Shown: positions 8,801 to 17,336 of the stretch, in pieces
How the letters are laid out: each line of letters starts with the position of its first letter
Position numbering within the stretch: the first letter of the stretch is position 1
DNA from: a virus
IMG/VR virus record: IMGVR_UViG_3300009129_000023
Location: 1-50,065 of that record
DNA: 50,065 nt
Reading direction: 5' to 3' (one strand)
Notes under the pieces: model-generated
The model's database searches: none
Told to the model about the DNA's origin: nothing
Seen by the model: only the letters and a program-made list of their open reading frames with translations
Translations under genes and position numbers: made by a program

Positions 8801-11800
8801 TGCAGGGATATCATGGGTGGTTAATTCAATTTTGTCACCTACTAAGACAAACTTATCGGCATCGAGAGATGGCTGGCCGTCGACAGCGGAAACAGTAATT
8901 GAATGATCACTCCCAGCAGCGGAGTTCAATATAAACCCGCCACCTGTAGAAGGGCTAATTCCAATTCCAACGATCGGCCCAGTGGTTGTTTCTGCTATCG
9001 GATTATCAACGGCTCCACCGGTTGAACATATTTCCAACTCTACTTTCCCATAATTTAAGTTATTTGGGCTATAAAATGTCGTACTGTCCCAGGCACCCCA
9101 GCCGCATGAAGTATTAACAACATTGATTGTTTGATCTTGGATATTGGATCCATCACCTTCTATTGCATGGCTAAAAGAAACTGTATATGATGTTCCATGG
9201 GCGGAATTAGCTGGAATCGATAATTGCGGCCCGGTGCCGGAATATGGCCCATTACCATCAACATAATATTCCCACGTTTCTCCGGTGCCAGCTGGGTTGC
9301 CTTCCCCATCATAGTCTGCCATGACCCCGAATATTAGTGTAATCCATCCGCCGGCGTTGGTATCCGTATTGACGTCCCAGACGTTTGGTGCCGAAGTGGT
9401 GAGGCTACCACCTGATGTTAAACCGCTACCCCCTGTTACTCCATTATTATCTGCACTTAAAGTAAATGCAGCACCGGTAACTTCTCGTTTAGCGTATACC
9501 GTCCTTTGAAAGGTTTGAGTATCAGTTACAAAATTGCCATGTGCATCTTTAGCAAATCCGCTAATAGAAAAATCCATTGTGAAAATCGGAACCCCAACCG
9601 GGTTTCCCTGACCATCTACCGCCCTATAAGCCTTACCACCATCGTAGTTCGCCACAACATCTGTTAACTGTGAAGCATTATTAAGATCCAATGTAGGTTC
9701 GGAAAGACTGGTGCCGGTACAAGACCAATCGTATACTCTTCCGGATCCACCGCCATTATCATCTGACTCAGTCCATGTTACCCGAATTCGACTATCCATC
9801 TCAGTCGTTGTTTTCATGGAAGAGTAATTTTCTAATGAAGGGGATATACTGAAGGCTGGTATACTTGGAAATTCAATCAGGTCATTAACAGTTACATTAT
9901 CTGAAGCTACCAACGCATTTCCCGAAGTACCTAATGAAAGTGATATCCCTCCATTAATTTCTTCGACAGTAGCAGACTCAATTACTGATAGCAGATTGAT
10001 TGTGTAGCTAGAGCTAGATCCATCGTTTAATAAGAATTGAGCCTCAACAGACCCATCTGGATCCCACTCAGTGAAGGTAATATCACCGTGTTCGTTGATG
10101 CCGGCGTGTGTCTGGTCACCATCGTCTGTACCTATAAGGCTCCATGTACCAGCTGGGTCGGTATCAATAATTGTATTTGCCGGGCTACTATTTAGGCCCC
10201 AGTAATATGTTACTGTAGCTGCTAGACTCCATGATCCAGGAACATCAACATCATCAACACTGATATAATCAACCCCCTCAACTTGGCCGGAGGCGAGTGG
10301 ATCACTCTCAATATCTGGGGGTAGTGCACTTACTGGAGCTAGTGTAGCTGAACCTACTGATAGGCCAGTCTGAACATGGGCTTCTTCCCAGGTGCTATTA
10401 TCACTATTGCTAACTAAGACGCATTGTATTCCGTATGGTAAGCTGGCTGGATCCAAAGCTCCAGCCACAGTCATTAAATCCGGATATCCAGGTGTACCAG
10501 GTTGTCCTAGATTTTCATTATATAGATTAACGCTATGTACTGCAGTATATGTTTGGTAGTCACCGGAGTCTGGAGTACTTTCCTGGCTCCATGCTAGAAG
10601 TGAAGTACGTTCATCACCATCTACTAACCATGATATATCACCTGCAGAGTTCCAGCTGGCATCATTTGTTCGAACAACCTTCCAGGAAACTCGAGTATTT
10701 GTTGTGGTGGCTGCGCTGTTATTACCCCTATGATCTTGTGGCACGTGCAATTTAACAGCTATGTCTAAGCCAGGATGGCCATCACTATATGTTGGTGTTG
10801 TTGATGTCACCTCAACATAGGCAGGTATACCGCAGTATATTCCTGTCATATCAATTGCATATTCACCTGATGTATAGTCCTCTATAAACTTTCGATAACC
10901 ATTGACATTTTGGGACATTTCATCAGGAACAGCTTGACCCCCGTACGCGGGATCACATTGGACGTCCTCACCCTCACCCGTACATGCATCCGGATCCGGG
11001 GTCGACCAAGAAGTATCACTACTAAGGGTCAAACTAGATCGCTCTTTAGCTGTCCGGACAAACTGGCCCCAACTTAAGTTGTACCCATTAATCGTCAGGC
11101 TCCATGTTGCCTGACTGTATGCAATGTCATTAATACTTCTCTCGAAGTCTAGGCGGTCTCGTGTTCCTTCGGCACTATCTTCGAAGTAACGCACCGAATC
11201 ATCGGCTAGCCGGTTTCCTTCATCCAACGGTGCACCGTCAAAGCTTTGGTTTGCCCTAATATTAGGTAACCGACTCTCTATTTCATTGATTAGGTGTACC
11301 GCGGCACTATTGATTTGAAATGATTCAACACGTGAACATAAGACGTTGTCAGCTATAATGAGATTTTGACCAGTATCTAGATCATTATTGACTTCCCACC
11401 TAAACTCGGGCGCGCTTTGGGAGTATTCATACCCCACCTGGTCTTCACCGGTATCGATAGGATCCCCATTACAATCGTATCCTTCTGGTGCACCGGATCC
11501 GCCACAATTCCCACACTCATCTTCTACAGCTGCACCAAATGCGGTACCGTCACAATCTTCGGGGGCAATAAGCGAAAAACTAAAATCATTTCCAGCTAAG
11601 CTACCGGTAGTTGATATCGATTCAAAGTTTACACCACCAGGCCCTTCAAAGACCGGTTGACTTATGACTGGGGTAAGCTCGCCTGGGTACTCTTCATCAT
11701 ATGATATTGTTACCAGGACACCGGATGATGTTGAAATTTCATCACCACTTTCATCAGTATCAACTGCTAGTGCACCCTGGGTCTGACCGTCAGATATAAC

Positions 11801-13216
11801 CATATTGACTTGGTTAAAAACGCTAGCTTCCTGCGGGTGTACATTTGTAAGGGTTACACCACTTACGGCAAACTCGAACCCTGTGATACTTCCACCGGTG
11901 AAAGAATAAGATATATCTTTTGTAGTTGTAACCCTAGTTGGGGCCCCGGCAGTGACAGTCATGACAACACTAGCGGAATTAGATGTACAGCCTACGCTAT
12001 TTCCAACTTCCCAAGAGAATGTGTCCGATCCTATAAATTCAGAGCTAGGTGTGTATGTTATGACACCGGCATTTAATTCTATCGATCCATAAGACGGCTG
12101 GCTGACAATTGCATATTGATCAAAGGTATCACCAGAACCGGCGGTACCGATGTAATTACTTAAAGTTATTTGAAAGGTTGAGTCATTAGCACATTCTCCG
12201 GTGGCACCATTAATAATAGGGGCTACCACACATGATGCATCATCGCTAGTGGCCGTCACATCATAATTACATGCGTTCGAATTAGTACAACCGTATACGT
12301 CGGTATCAGTTATTGTAATGTTAACATCACCAATTTCTGATACACATGTGTCAGCGTCTGTAACTCTCCAACGGAAGGAGTCAGTGTCTCCGGAAACTCC
12401 TACATCCACATTGGGGCTATATGTAAAGACTCCGGCAGATCCTTCAGATAAGGTACCCTTGGTTGGATCTGTGGTTATTTCATATGAGAGTGCACCAGAA
12501 GAATTGCTTACGTAACTGTTTAAGTCAATTGATACGCTGTTCGGATGCTCGAGTGTCGTCTTGGTTTGCGGGGTCGAAATAGTAGGAGGATAAATACAAT
12601 CCTCCATTTCACCATCATTACATGCGTCTGTATCATCACATTGTGACTGGCTGTATCCGGTGATTTCAACTATATGAAGCCGGCCACCACCATTTTCATT
12701 GCTAGTAATATTATATGTTAGTGCATTACCTTCTGAGTCTGAAAATTCTGATATGCCACCACTATCGAAAGAGTCAGAATTATTAAACCGAATTACATCA
12801 CACTCAGAATAATCGGTCGGGGCTACTGTGCTTAAATGATAAAGAGCTGATGCCGTAACATCTAAGGATGCACTATCCCCATTGAAAGCATCTCCAGAAG
12901 CAATATCTCCTGTAATTTTGTGTTGTGTTACATTAATTGCCCAATTGTCAAAACCGGGCCCGGTTTCACATGGGTTTTCACCGCCGGTGAAGAGTCCGCT
13001 CTGGGCTGCGCCATCTTTTTCAACCTTAAGCTTAAATGAAGCTACATCAACCCCTGCAGCCTCAGCGTCAGAATTAACAAGAATTTCTATTCGAATACAG
13101 CATGTCTGTTGGCCGCCATTAATGGTGGTAATCGGATTTCCGGATAGGTCTTCCAACACCTCTAGATCAACAAGGCCTGTTAGTCCGGAAAGGCCGTCTA
13201 AAAATTCATCAGGCAT
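5801..13216 (-). CDS. Giant multi-domain surface/tail adhesin (Ig-, cohesin- and dockerin-like modules)
   Basis: 2,471 residues with no membrane segment. Visible modules include cadherin/Ig-like repeats (about 205-300 and 335-430; GTLSEGSAGVFTYSP, DSFRWRVTDAD), two Cys-rich motifs of the sort frequent in marine bacterial surface proteins (YGCTNSNACNYD near 308; VEDECGNCGGS near 555), three cohesin-like domains (near 430-530, 1680-1780 and 2055-2160) and an EF-hand/dockerin-like segment (AGDGFVDNAELSRLQ near 1880). Repeated Asp/Asn-rich calcium-type loops run throughout. It starts at ATG 13216 after GCGGAGGA. A receptor-binding tail fibre, whisker or decoration protein is the likeliest role. 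It has no cysteine-protease or glycanase motif that I can see. Confidence 0.85.
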   Translation of the reverse strand: MPDEFLDGLSGLTGLVDLEVLEDLSGNPITTINGGQQTCCIRIEILVNSDAEAAGVDVASFKLKVEKDGAAQSGLFTGGENPCETGPGFDNWAINVTQHKITGDIASGDAFNGDSASLDVTASALYHLSTVAPTDYSECDVIRFNNSDSFDSGGISEFSDSEGNALTYNITSNENGGGRLHIVEITGYSQSQCDDTDACNDGEMEDCIYPPTISTPQTKTTLEHPNSVSIDLNSYVSNSSGALSYEITTDPTKGTLSEGSAGVFTYSPNVDVGVSGDTDSFRWRVTDADTCVSEIGDVNITITDTDVYGCTNSNACNYDVTATSDDASCVVAPIINGATGECANDSTFQITLSNYIGTAGSGDTFDQYAIVSQPSYGSIELNAGVITYTPSSEFIGSDTFSWEVGNSVGCTSNSASVVMTVTAGAPTRVTTTKDISYSFTGGSITGFEFAVSGVTLTNVHPQEASVFNQVNMVISDGQTQGALAVDTDESGDEISTSSGVLVTISYDEEYPGELTPVISQPVFEGPGGVNFESISTTGSLAGNDFSFSLIAPEDCDGTAFGAAVEDECGNCGGSGAPEGYDCNGDPIDTGEDQVGYEYSQSAPEFRWEVNNDLDTGQNLIIADNVLCSRVESFQINSAAVHLINEIESRLPNIRANQSFDGAPLDEGNRLADDSVRYFEDSAEGTRDRLDFERSINDIAYSQATWSLTINGYNLSWGQFVRTAKERSSLTLSSDTSWSTPDPDACTGEGEDVQCDPAYGGQAVPDEMSQNVNGYRKFIEDYTSGEYAIDMTGIYCGIPAYVEVTSTTPTYSDGHPGLDIAVKLHVPQDHRGNNSAATTTNTRVSWKVVRTNDASWNSAGDISWLVDGDERTSLLAWSQESTPDSGDYQTYTAVHSVNLYNENLGQPGTPGYPDLMTVAGALDPASLPYGIQCVLVSNSDNSTWEEAHVQTGLSVGSATLAPVSALPPDIESDPLASGQVEGVDYISVDDVDVPGSWSLAATVTYYWGLNSSPANTIIDTDPAGTWSLIGTDDGDQTHAGINEHGDITFTEWDPDGSVEAQFLLNDGSSSSYTINLLSVIESATVEEINGGISLSLGTSGNALVASDNVTVNDLIEFPSIPAFSISPSLENYSSMKTTTEMDSRIRVTWTESDDNGGGSGRVYDWSCTGTSLSEPTLDLNNASQLTDVVANYDGGKAYRAVDGQGNPVGVPIFTMDFSISGFAKDAHGNFVTDTQTFQRTVYAKREVTGAAFTLSADNNGVTGGSGLTSGGSLTTSAPNVWDVNTDTNAGGWITLIFGVMADYDGEGNPAGTGETWEYYVDGNGPYSGTGPQLSIPANSAHGTSYTVSFSHAIEGDGSNIQDQTINVVNTSCGWGAWDSTTFYSPNNLNYGKVELEICSTGGAVDNPIAETTTGPIVGIGISPSTGGGFILNSAAGSDHSITVSAVDGQPSLDADKFVLVGDKIELTTHDIPAGVYSNTYVVNITLCSDTGSELVVTTSDSATITTTVHDCSCDLADWEDFTLDMGDKLLTVCTPGSETAPPDDVTLDTVSGQVNIASATAAETLAISDPLFSGVSWTVVVDITNIEMADPDGNITTPAAVYRTRIKNAVEAAWITPVDNDSDTGKFVLSSSSMDILGALDGANRYTVPYQVSATLCDSEVGAIENIYIDAYDCTPQITSINIYYDSDYDIESFGFDVSGGTVVSVGGGDAASAGLSMGTNGTSVMGNPPSGPGPILAAGSGTLLILEVQDADSVCISNVALQNGETVIPGVAVTGCDTVEATCVDEWSYNHGGSYVVQGFNPSYLGAPFKIVELVADIGDGGSQDGSTDRGDGFLLRKTRSDDDYNAGTQNVDWYGIEAFSGIIDEAPPEGQPPTGIDFSKKLNSAGDGFVDNAELSRLQASILSKIVKYTGPGMNNSPGTEYYPSDHPGRPGALNAPGGEGTDSYGPYYVDPDEALENGRATDTLYISTDAKYAIAEIPDETGDGQPEWPGGDMSPYEAMQLLGGTGQGSEIHVQGLLTIRKRSSCPGATEEAQYNSIEVKLYDNTTAPREEVDVDYNTDSDIAEFEFEVTGATDVEVVAGSGDAGSANFTMSYNSDSNTVIGTKTTGSITAGSGTLLKLSVPPSDRSSLCINDAVLEFRDAEGTTLDSSLDPENCNKVIIVNARTADCDWENWEKSGTLTTRLNIGAEVESEPQIVVCSATGYSAEEDKGSNPSTDFIYAELGSMKSRVTDDNANWPGDDAYTNVQVSIDSSWKDHLEVFLETDDQGNRDAVIRVIGGNTKINLPPGTYTVVYTVTAQICGTTQQRQGSVQLVVNDCTVQQQETSAPTDCCVTVNDYYAVTSALANNMIGLGEFIYAYFDPEGDVAKAHITRGPATSSHRDICYIFRKDTCALIGFRVAPDLGRGQDGTELTLIVALNADWVGKNIKLPGYPPEGETVLKENTSAGDWDREAIYKAINDGVATVCCIED

Positions 13217-13342
13217 AGCGTCCTCCGCTTATATTATTTAGATTCATTCGCATTGATCAAACTCCCATGCTTATTACACGTGATCCGCAATCAAATCTAA
13301 ATATTGCGAGAATCAGATAACGTAAGAATGGGCGGCATAAAA

Positions 13343-13711
13343 TTAAAGTTGCTTGTTCTGTTCTTTAATTAGGCGCTTAAGGACGGATCGGATTCGTCTA
13401 GATTCTGCGAATGCATATTTTTCATATGAGGTAATATCTACATCGGATACGGGAAATACTATTTCGTCGCCACGCTCATCAGTGCCTATGAACCCAGGGC
13501 CGGCAGGTAAGCCTGAATGGCGCGACACATCCTCTACTTTTTGAGTGATGCGTACCTTGGGATATGCATTATAGTCACCATCAACATCAACCAAGTCACC
13601 CACTTGAAGCTCATTCCAATTAAGCATATCAACACCGCCGCGCATATCCTCTTTCAGGATCTTAGCGGCTCGAGAGATTATCCGATCATATGTTGTCTTT
13701 TTGATTTTCAT
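13343..13711 (-). CDS. Virion-type small protein with KIKK prefix and KxGDLV-like core
   Basis: 122 residues. MKIKKTTYDRIISRA at the N-terminus resembles the prefix of the gene at 14.1 kb. The middle carries LQVGDLVDVDGDY and YPKVRITQKV, matching the small-barrel family, and the C-terminus is a basic helix (RRIRSVLKRLIKEQ). It therefore joins two motif families in one protein. It overlaps the upstream gene by 26 bases. Function unknown. Confidence 0.6.
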   Translation of the reverse strand: MKIKKTTYDRIISRAAKILKEDMRGGVDMLNWNELQVGDLVDVDGDYNAYPKVRITQKVEDVSRHSGLPAGPGFIGTDERGDEIVFPVSDVDITSYEKYAFAESRRIRSVLKRLIKEQNKQL

Positions 13712-13922
13712 ACGTTACCCTTGTACCATCTATTCTATATATAGGTCGTACTCGAGTCCAGTTAACAGTATGTGTTTGTCCGGAGGCATAGACAACAACT
13801 TTCCCATCCTCATCTGGTGTAGATAAAATAAGTCCCGGGGTTTCCCCCGGGACTGTAGGGTTCCAAAGTGTTAAATCACCGATATCAATTCCGTATGATC
13901 CTGACTCTGAGTTGCTTGACAT
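13686..13922 (-). CDS. KxGDLV-type small protein
   Basis: 78 residues. The core is YGIDIGDLTLWNP, then PGLILSTPDEDGKVVVYASG and TVNWTRVRPIYRI, giving the motif, a G-x-I/V-L strand and a final W-R-V strand. Its ATG overlaps the preceding micro-gene's stop as TAATG, so translation is coupled. Confidence 0.6.
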   Translation of the reverse strand: MSSNSESGSYGIDIGDLTLWNPTVPGETPGLILSTPDEDGKVVVYASGQTHTVNWTRVRPIYRIDGTRVTYENQKDNI

Positions 13923-14089
13923 TACTCTGAAATTATGGCACCGGTTTGCTCACTACATAGCGTACTTAAGTGTTGCTGAACTTCGGCGGTGACATCTAAA
14001 ATCGTTTTCGAAACAGGAATATCAAAAGCATATTCTAAGGTGAACATGCATGAGACTGAAACGCAGACAAAAACTATACACTGTAACAT
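13922..14089 (-). CDS. Small exported protein
   Basis: 55 residues, short but supported by a TAATG overlap with the next gene. The N-terminus (MLQCIVFVCVSVSCMF) is a signal-peptide-like hydrophobic stretch with three cysteines, followed by a polar domain (KTILDVTAEVQQHLSTLCSEQ). The ribosome-binding site is weak. It could be a small lipoprotein or periplasmic peptide. Confidence 0.5.
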   Translation of the reverse strand: MLQCIVFVCVSVSCMFTLEYAFDIPVSKTILDVTAEVQQHLSTLCSEQTGAIISE

Positions 14090-14103
14090 AAACTTAAACA
14101 ATA

Positions 14104-14553
14104 TTATCTCCGCTTTCGGAGAGTGCTCGAGCGTTTTGTACCCGGGCGACGCGTCTTCTTCTTAATAGGGAGGACAGGTTTCCCCGGCCTTCTAATTAAA
14201 TCACCGGGTCCCACCACAGATTCAATGATACGACGAAGTTGGCGGCTCGAGAGTGTATGACGATTACGTCTTCGATTCTCGAGAGCAATTCCAATAGGTG
14301 CAGAAACTGGTTCGCTAACGCCGTCAAGAGTGCTTGGCACTCCCTCCGCGTCAGCACCAGGCTCATCACCAGGAGATGATAGCTCTTGGGTCAACGTAGC
14401 AACCCAGGCTAATAACTCTTCAGGACTTGCGCCGCTGGCCTTCAATTCATCCGCCATGGCATAAGGACAAGGAAGATCCACAGGGCACCCCTCATTGAGG
14501 TGCCCTGCTTCTTCCCGAATGATTCTTCGAAGAATTGATTTCTTGATTTTCAT
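14104..14553 (-). CDS. Virion-type protein with two LRRII motifs
   Basis: 149 residues. The N-terminus MKIKKSILRRIIREEAG is echoed at about 98-110 by SSRQLRRIIESV. Between them is a Pro/Gly/Asp-rich linker and at the end a basic tail (KKKTRRPGTKRSSTLRKRR). The LRRIIREE prefix is common on structural or capsid-internal proteins of marine myoviruses. The tail suggests DNA contact inside the head. No enzyme motif is visible. Confidence 0.6.
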   Translation of the reverse strand: MKIKKSILRRIIREEAGHLNEGCPVDLPCPYAMADELKASGASPEELLAWVATLTQELSSPGDEPGADAEGVPSTLDGVSEPVSAPIGIALENRRRNRHTLSSRQLRRIIESVVGPGDLIRRPGKPVLPIKKKTRRPGTKRSSTLRKRR

Positions 14554-14651
14554 TCTTTTAACTCCAACTATAAACTCTAACCGGTTAGGCCCACAGTGGG
14601 CAAATGTACAAATTAAATTGTTGTACGTAAATTAATCAAATGTTTAATGAT

Positions 14652-15002
14652 TTAGTCTCTAAGTTTCTTGTCGGCTTTAGAGATCCATGCTCTCACAGGA
14701 TCAATTGTTTTCGACTTTAGAAAGTCGAGACCGGTTTTTACCTTAAGCATAAGCCAGTCACAACCATCATCCACCTTGCGGGGGACAAAAGCTAAAACGC
14801 CTCCGACCAATGGAACTCTGTCAAGCATGTCCAGTATCGATTTTCTTTTCATGATAACGAAGCCCACCAAGAGTGTTAACTCTACACCGCGCCAGAATGG
14901 ATCTTCCACAATAGCGAGGTCGACGACGTCCTTCGTAACCTCAAAAGCTCCGGTGAATACCGAAACGATTAATGCCCATGCATCTACAAATAGTTCTTTC
15001 AT
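14652..15002 (-). CDS. Membrane protein, hypothetical
   Basis: 116 residues. Two or three hydrophobic segments (FVDAWALIVSVFTGAF, about 5-20; GVELTLLVGFVIM, about 39-51; VPLVGGVLAFVP, about 63-74) alternate with charged helices, and the end is basic (KSKTIDPVRAWISKADKKLRD). GGAGAAAC lies before the start. A holin-like or membrane-anchoring role is possible but unproved. Confidence 0.6.
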   Translation of the reverse strand: MKELFVDAWALIVSVFTGAFEVTKDVVDLAIVEDPFWRGVELTLLVGFVIMKRKSILDMLDRVPLVGGVLAFVPRKVDDGCDWLMLKVKTGLDFLKSKTIDPVRAWISKADKKLRD

Positions 15003-15104
15003 GTTGTTTCTCCTTGTTCATGATTTGAGTTAGAACTCAGATAACGCAACTGTTGTTAAACGGAAACGGCTAACTAGACTAGTAACTAAACATATGCACA
15101 TCAT

Positions 15105-15127
15105 GGTGCAATTACTAATTATGCACC
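15105..15127. promoter_or_regulatory. Inverted repeat in 340-base intergenic region
   Basis: GGTGCA and TGCACC flank an AT-rich 11-base centre, inside the gene-free stretch 15003-15339. It could be an operator. The rest of the stretch holds only the GC hairpin listed next. Confidence 0.35.
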
Positions 15128-15160
15128 AGAATAGAAAACTTCTTTTACCAAACAATAGGA

Positions 15161-15188
15161 GTGTGGCCTCGCGCGCGCGGGCCTACAC
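15161..15188. terminator. GC-rich hairpin
   Basis: GTG-T-GGCC pairs with GGCC-TA-CAC around a CG-alternating loop. There is no T run on either side, so it may be a structural or Z-DNA-prone element and not an intrinsic terminator. Confidence 0.35.
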
Positions 15189-15339
15189 GCAACTATTAAT
15201 AAGGTATATACCGGTGAGGCCTAAGCATCGGCGTAAGGGCCGGGTGCAGATTATCCAATTACATACCTTCGGATAACGAAGAAGCCCCCATATGACCGGA
15301 TATGAGTGGCCACTGGCATGCTTGATTCCATGCCTGCCC

Positions 15340-15567
15340 TTAGCCCACGTCGTCCCGAGGGTATAGGGTAATATGTTTCGTCTCTATCCAAAAGATACTC
15401 CCTTCATGAAAGACCTCACAGCTAGCAGACTCGTATACGTTACTAGCAGCGTAGGTAAGAATGAGAGCACCCCGTTTGATGATAGGTGTTTTGCTGTTCC
15501 AGGTATGATACCGTAGGTCGGCGATGTCCCCCGGTTGTGGCTCGCGATATTTACTCTTATATTGCAT
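15340..15567 (-). CDS. KxGDLV-type small protein (PGDIADL)
   Basis: 75 residues from the ATG at 15567. QPGDIADLRYHTW replaces the usual KxGDLV, followed by IIKRGALILTYAAS and SIFWIETKHITLYP. A GTG at 15615 would add 16 residues; neither start has a clear ribosome-binding site. Function unknown. Confidence 0.5.
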   Translation of the reverse strand: MQYKSKYREPQPGDIADLRYHTWNSKTPIIKRGALILTYAASNVYESASCEVFHEGSIFWIETKHITLYPRDDVG

Positions 15568-15653
15568 ATCCGCTGGGCCGCCTAAGTTTGCATAGGGCAA
15601 GTATAATACGCGCACACCGGGAGTATACGCAGCGATAGAGAATTAACTCGCGT

Positions 15654-15905
15654 TTATCGGTGGGTAGTGAATACAGGCTCGAGCATATTGGCAGACAAGG
15701 TGACCAGTTCCCCGGTACTTAACTTGACTACTAAGCATTGGCCCACTATAGCACGATGTTGTACGCGTTGTTGACTCTCATCAATTACTAAGCCAACGTA
15801 TTCTCCATGAGGATCAGGGGTCCACACAGGGCTATCACCATTTTTCCTGGGAAGGGCGGCGATTCGCACTAAGTCTCCCGCCGCGTACTGCTTGTGGTTC
15901 TTCAA
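15654..15905 (-). CDS. KxGDLV-type small protein with probable TTG start
   Basis: 83 residues. AAGDLVRIAALPR (about 8-20), EYVGLVIDESQQ and QCLVVKLSTGELVTLSANMLEPV follow the family pattern. An ATG at 15947 is open, but it would put a terminator-like hairpin in the first codons. The TTG at 15905 has GGAG five bases upstream and brings the motif to the N-terminus as in its relatives, so it is preferred. Confidence 0.5.
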   Translation of the reverse strand: MKNHKQYAAGDLVRIAALPRKNGDSPVWTPDPHGEYVGLVIDESQQRVQHRAIVGQCLVVKLSTGELVTLSANMLEPVFTTHR

Positions 15906-15920
15906 ACTAGCTCCAAACAC

Positions 15921-15943
15921 AAAGGCCCCGAAGTGGGGCCCTT
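15921..15943 (-). terminator. Terminator-like hairpin
   Basis: Minus strand: GGCCCC-ACTTC-GGGGCC followed by TTTGTGTTT. It lies downstream of the gene at 15977-16525 and would end that transcript or attenuate the next gene. Confidence 0.55.
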
Positions 15944-15976
15944 CCATATTATCTATGGAGCTCTAAAATAAACAGC

Positions 15977-16525
15977 CTATCCTGGCCCGGGCTGGACTAT
16001 TTCTAAATCCAGGATGTTCTCATAGCTAATCACACCATCTGACCATAGTATGCTGACACACCATTGGTCCCTATAGCCGGGTTGACTGTCAACCTTAATG
16101 ACTGTACCCATGCAGCATGGGCGGGTGTCATCGGTACCGCGCACTTTACGACTAACGTTGGGGTTATGCTCTGCCATCGGTGATGTAACAACGAGATCTG
16201 GGTATGCTGCCAAGCCTCGTGGGTAGTACGGCGATGAGAATTGAACGAGTGAGCCGGCCCAACGGGCCCTTACTTCTTCCGCGTCTTTGGCCCTGGTTCT
16301 CTGGACGCCTGTCGGGTTGTACGTATACGGGTCGGTGGCCTCATATGCCCAATCGTCGTACATTTTCTTTTGGAGGCTATCCGACTTCTCTTCGAATCCC
16401 CAATAGTCCTTAGGATTGTAAGTCGGCTTAATCATATCTTTGTAGTCGTTATCTTTATAGTAATGATCGTAACTACCCTTGATATTCGTGGGCAAGTCCC
16501 ACATGTCCCCCTTAGGCTTCTTCAA
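15977..16525 (-). CDS. Tyr/Asp-rich protein ending in KxGDLV-type barrel
   Basis: 182 residues. The first half is low-complexity and Tyr/Asp/Lys-rich (SYDHYYKDNDYKDMIK). The second half carries AGSLVQFSSPYYPRG, then MGTVIKVDSQ, CVSILWSDGVISYENILDLEIV, the strands of the small barrel with its typical W-x-DG turn. It overlaps the upstream KxGDLV gene by 14 bases. Confidence 0.55.
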   Translation of the reverse strand: MKKPKGDMWDLPTNIKGSYDHYYKDNDYKDMIKPTYNPKDYWGFEEKSDSLQKKMYDDWAYEATDPYTYNPTGVQRTRAKDAEEVRARWAGSLVQFSSPYYPRGLAAYPDLVVTSPMAEHNPNVSRKVRGTDDTRPCCMGTVIKVDSQPGYRDQWCVSILWSDGVISYENILDLEIVQPGPG

Positions 16526-16775
16526 CTTTCACCTCATCGGCCACCCGGGTCCAACCTCGCTTACCAGCCTGAATACGAACAGTACGGCCCTGCCATTGGC
16601 CGGTTACGTAAGTGACGTCATAAGCAGTACCGTATACACCGGCGTACTCACCCATCCCATGGGCTTCCATCTCGTAATCCTGAGCTTCCATGAACCGGTG
16701 GGTATAGCCGCCCCGGGTCACTTCGGCGAGGTCGCCGTTAAACTTCTTAATCAGATCTCCTACTTTCAACATCAT
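16512..16775 (-). CDS. KxGDLV-type small protein
   Basis: 87 residues beginning MMLKVGDLIKKFNGD, with a Gly/Tyr-rich middle (HGMGEYAGVYGTAYDVTYVTG) and GRTVRIQAGKRGWTRV. GGAGAATG precedes the start. Its C-terminal codons interlock with the next gene's start. Confidence 0.6.
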   Translation of the reverse strand: MMLKVGDLIKKFNGDLAEVTRGGYTHRFMEAQDYEMEAHGMGEYAGVYGTAYDVTYVTGQWQGRTVRIQAGKRGWTRVADEVKVEEA

Positions 16776-16776
16776 A

Positions 16777-17106
16777 TCATTCTCCTGTTAGTTGGACTAG
16801 TCCCATTCCTTGTGTGGTTAGATACCAGCCATTGTTCTTCTTTATCCAAAATCGATTCTTATATTTGGTCTTCCACGTGGGCATCTCGCTGAAGTAACAT
16901 GTGTACATTCCTCGAGTATACTCCTTTCCCCGTTCTCTGCAAAGGCCTTTTCGGACGTCGGTAGAAGTTGCTCCAAAATGAGTGAACAGATATGTCGCGA
17001 TATACTCGAGGTTGGCACCCTTTCTACAATACTTCCGTTTGAAACCAGAATCTGCTCGAGATGTTTCGAGGGAATTTCGGCTTTTTCTATTTACTGCAGT
17101 CTCCAT
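16777..17106 (-). CDS. Winged-helix-like hypothetical protein
   Basis: 109 residues, basic. After a Lys/Arg-rich start (VNRKSRNSLETSRADSGFKR) comes LEYIATYLFTHFGATSTDVRKGL, a helix-turn-helix-like stretch, and FWIKKNNGWYLTTQGMGLV, a wing-like hairpin. It may be a small DNA-binding regulator. Confidence 0.5.
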   Translation of the reverse strand: METAVNRKSRNSLETSRADSGFKRKYCRKGANLEYIATYLFTHFGATSTDVRKGLCRERGKEYTRGMYTCYFSEMPTWKTKYKNRFWIKKNNGWYLTTQGMGLVQLTGE

Positions 17107-17213
17107 GATTTCTTTTTTTTCCTTTCAAAAGCAGCTTCCGTTTTGAATCCTGCTCGAGATACGAGAGCGCGGCCTTAGCGACCATGGCCTCCCAGAAGGC
17201 TCCACAGAGTATG

Positions 17214-17313
17214 CAAGGGGGCCTCTAGAGGGGGCCAGAAGAGCCGTTTTAGGGGGCCTTGCGAGGGGGCCTGTTTGGGGCTGTATATAGGCCCCTTTCA
17301 AAGGGCCCCTAAG
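17214..17313. repeat. GGGGGCC repeat cluster
   Basis: The gene-free stretch 17107-17336 has at least four copies of (A/G)GGGGCC plus GGCCCCTTTCAAAGGGCCCC, which can fold as a hairpin. It sits between the stop of the gene at 17.3 kb and the next minus-strand gene. It may be a complex terminator or an assembly/packaging signal. Confidence 0.5.
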
Positions 17314-17336
17314 TACCTAATATTATTACACTTTTC

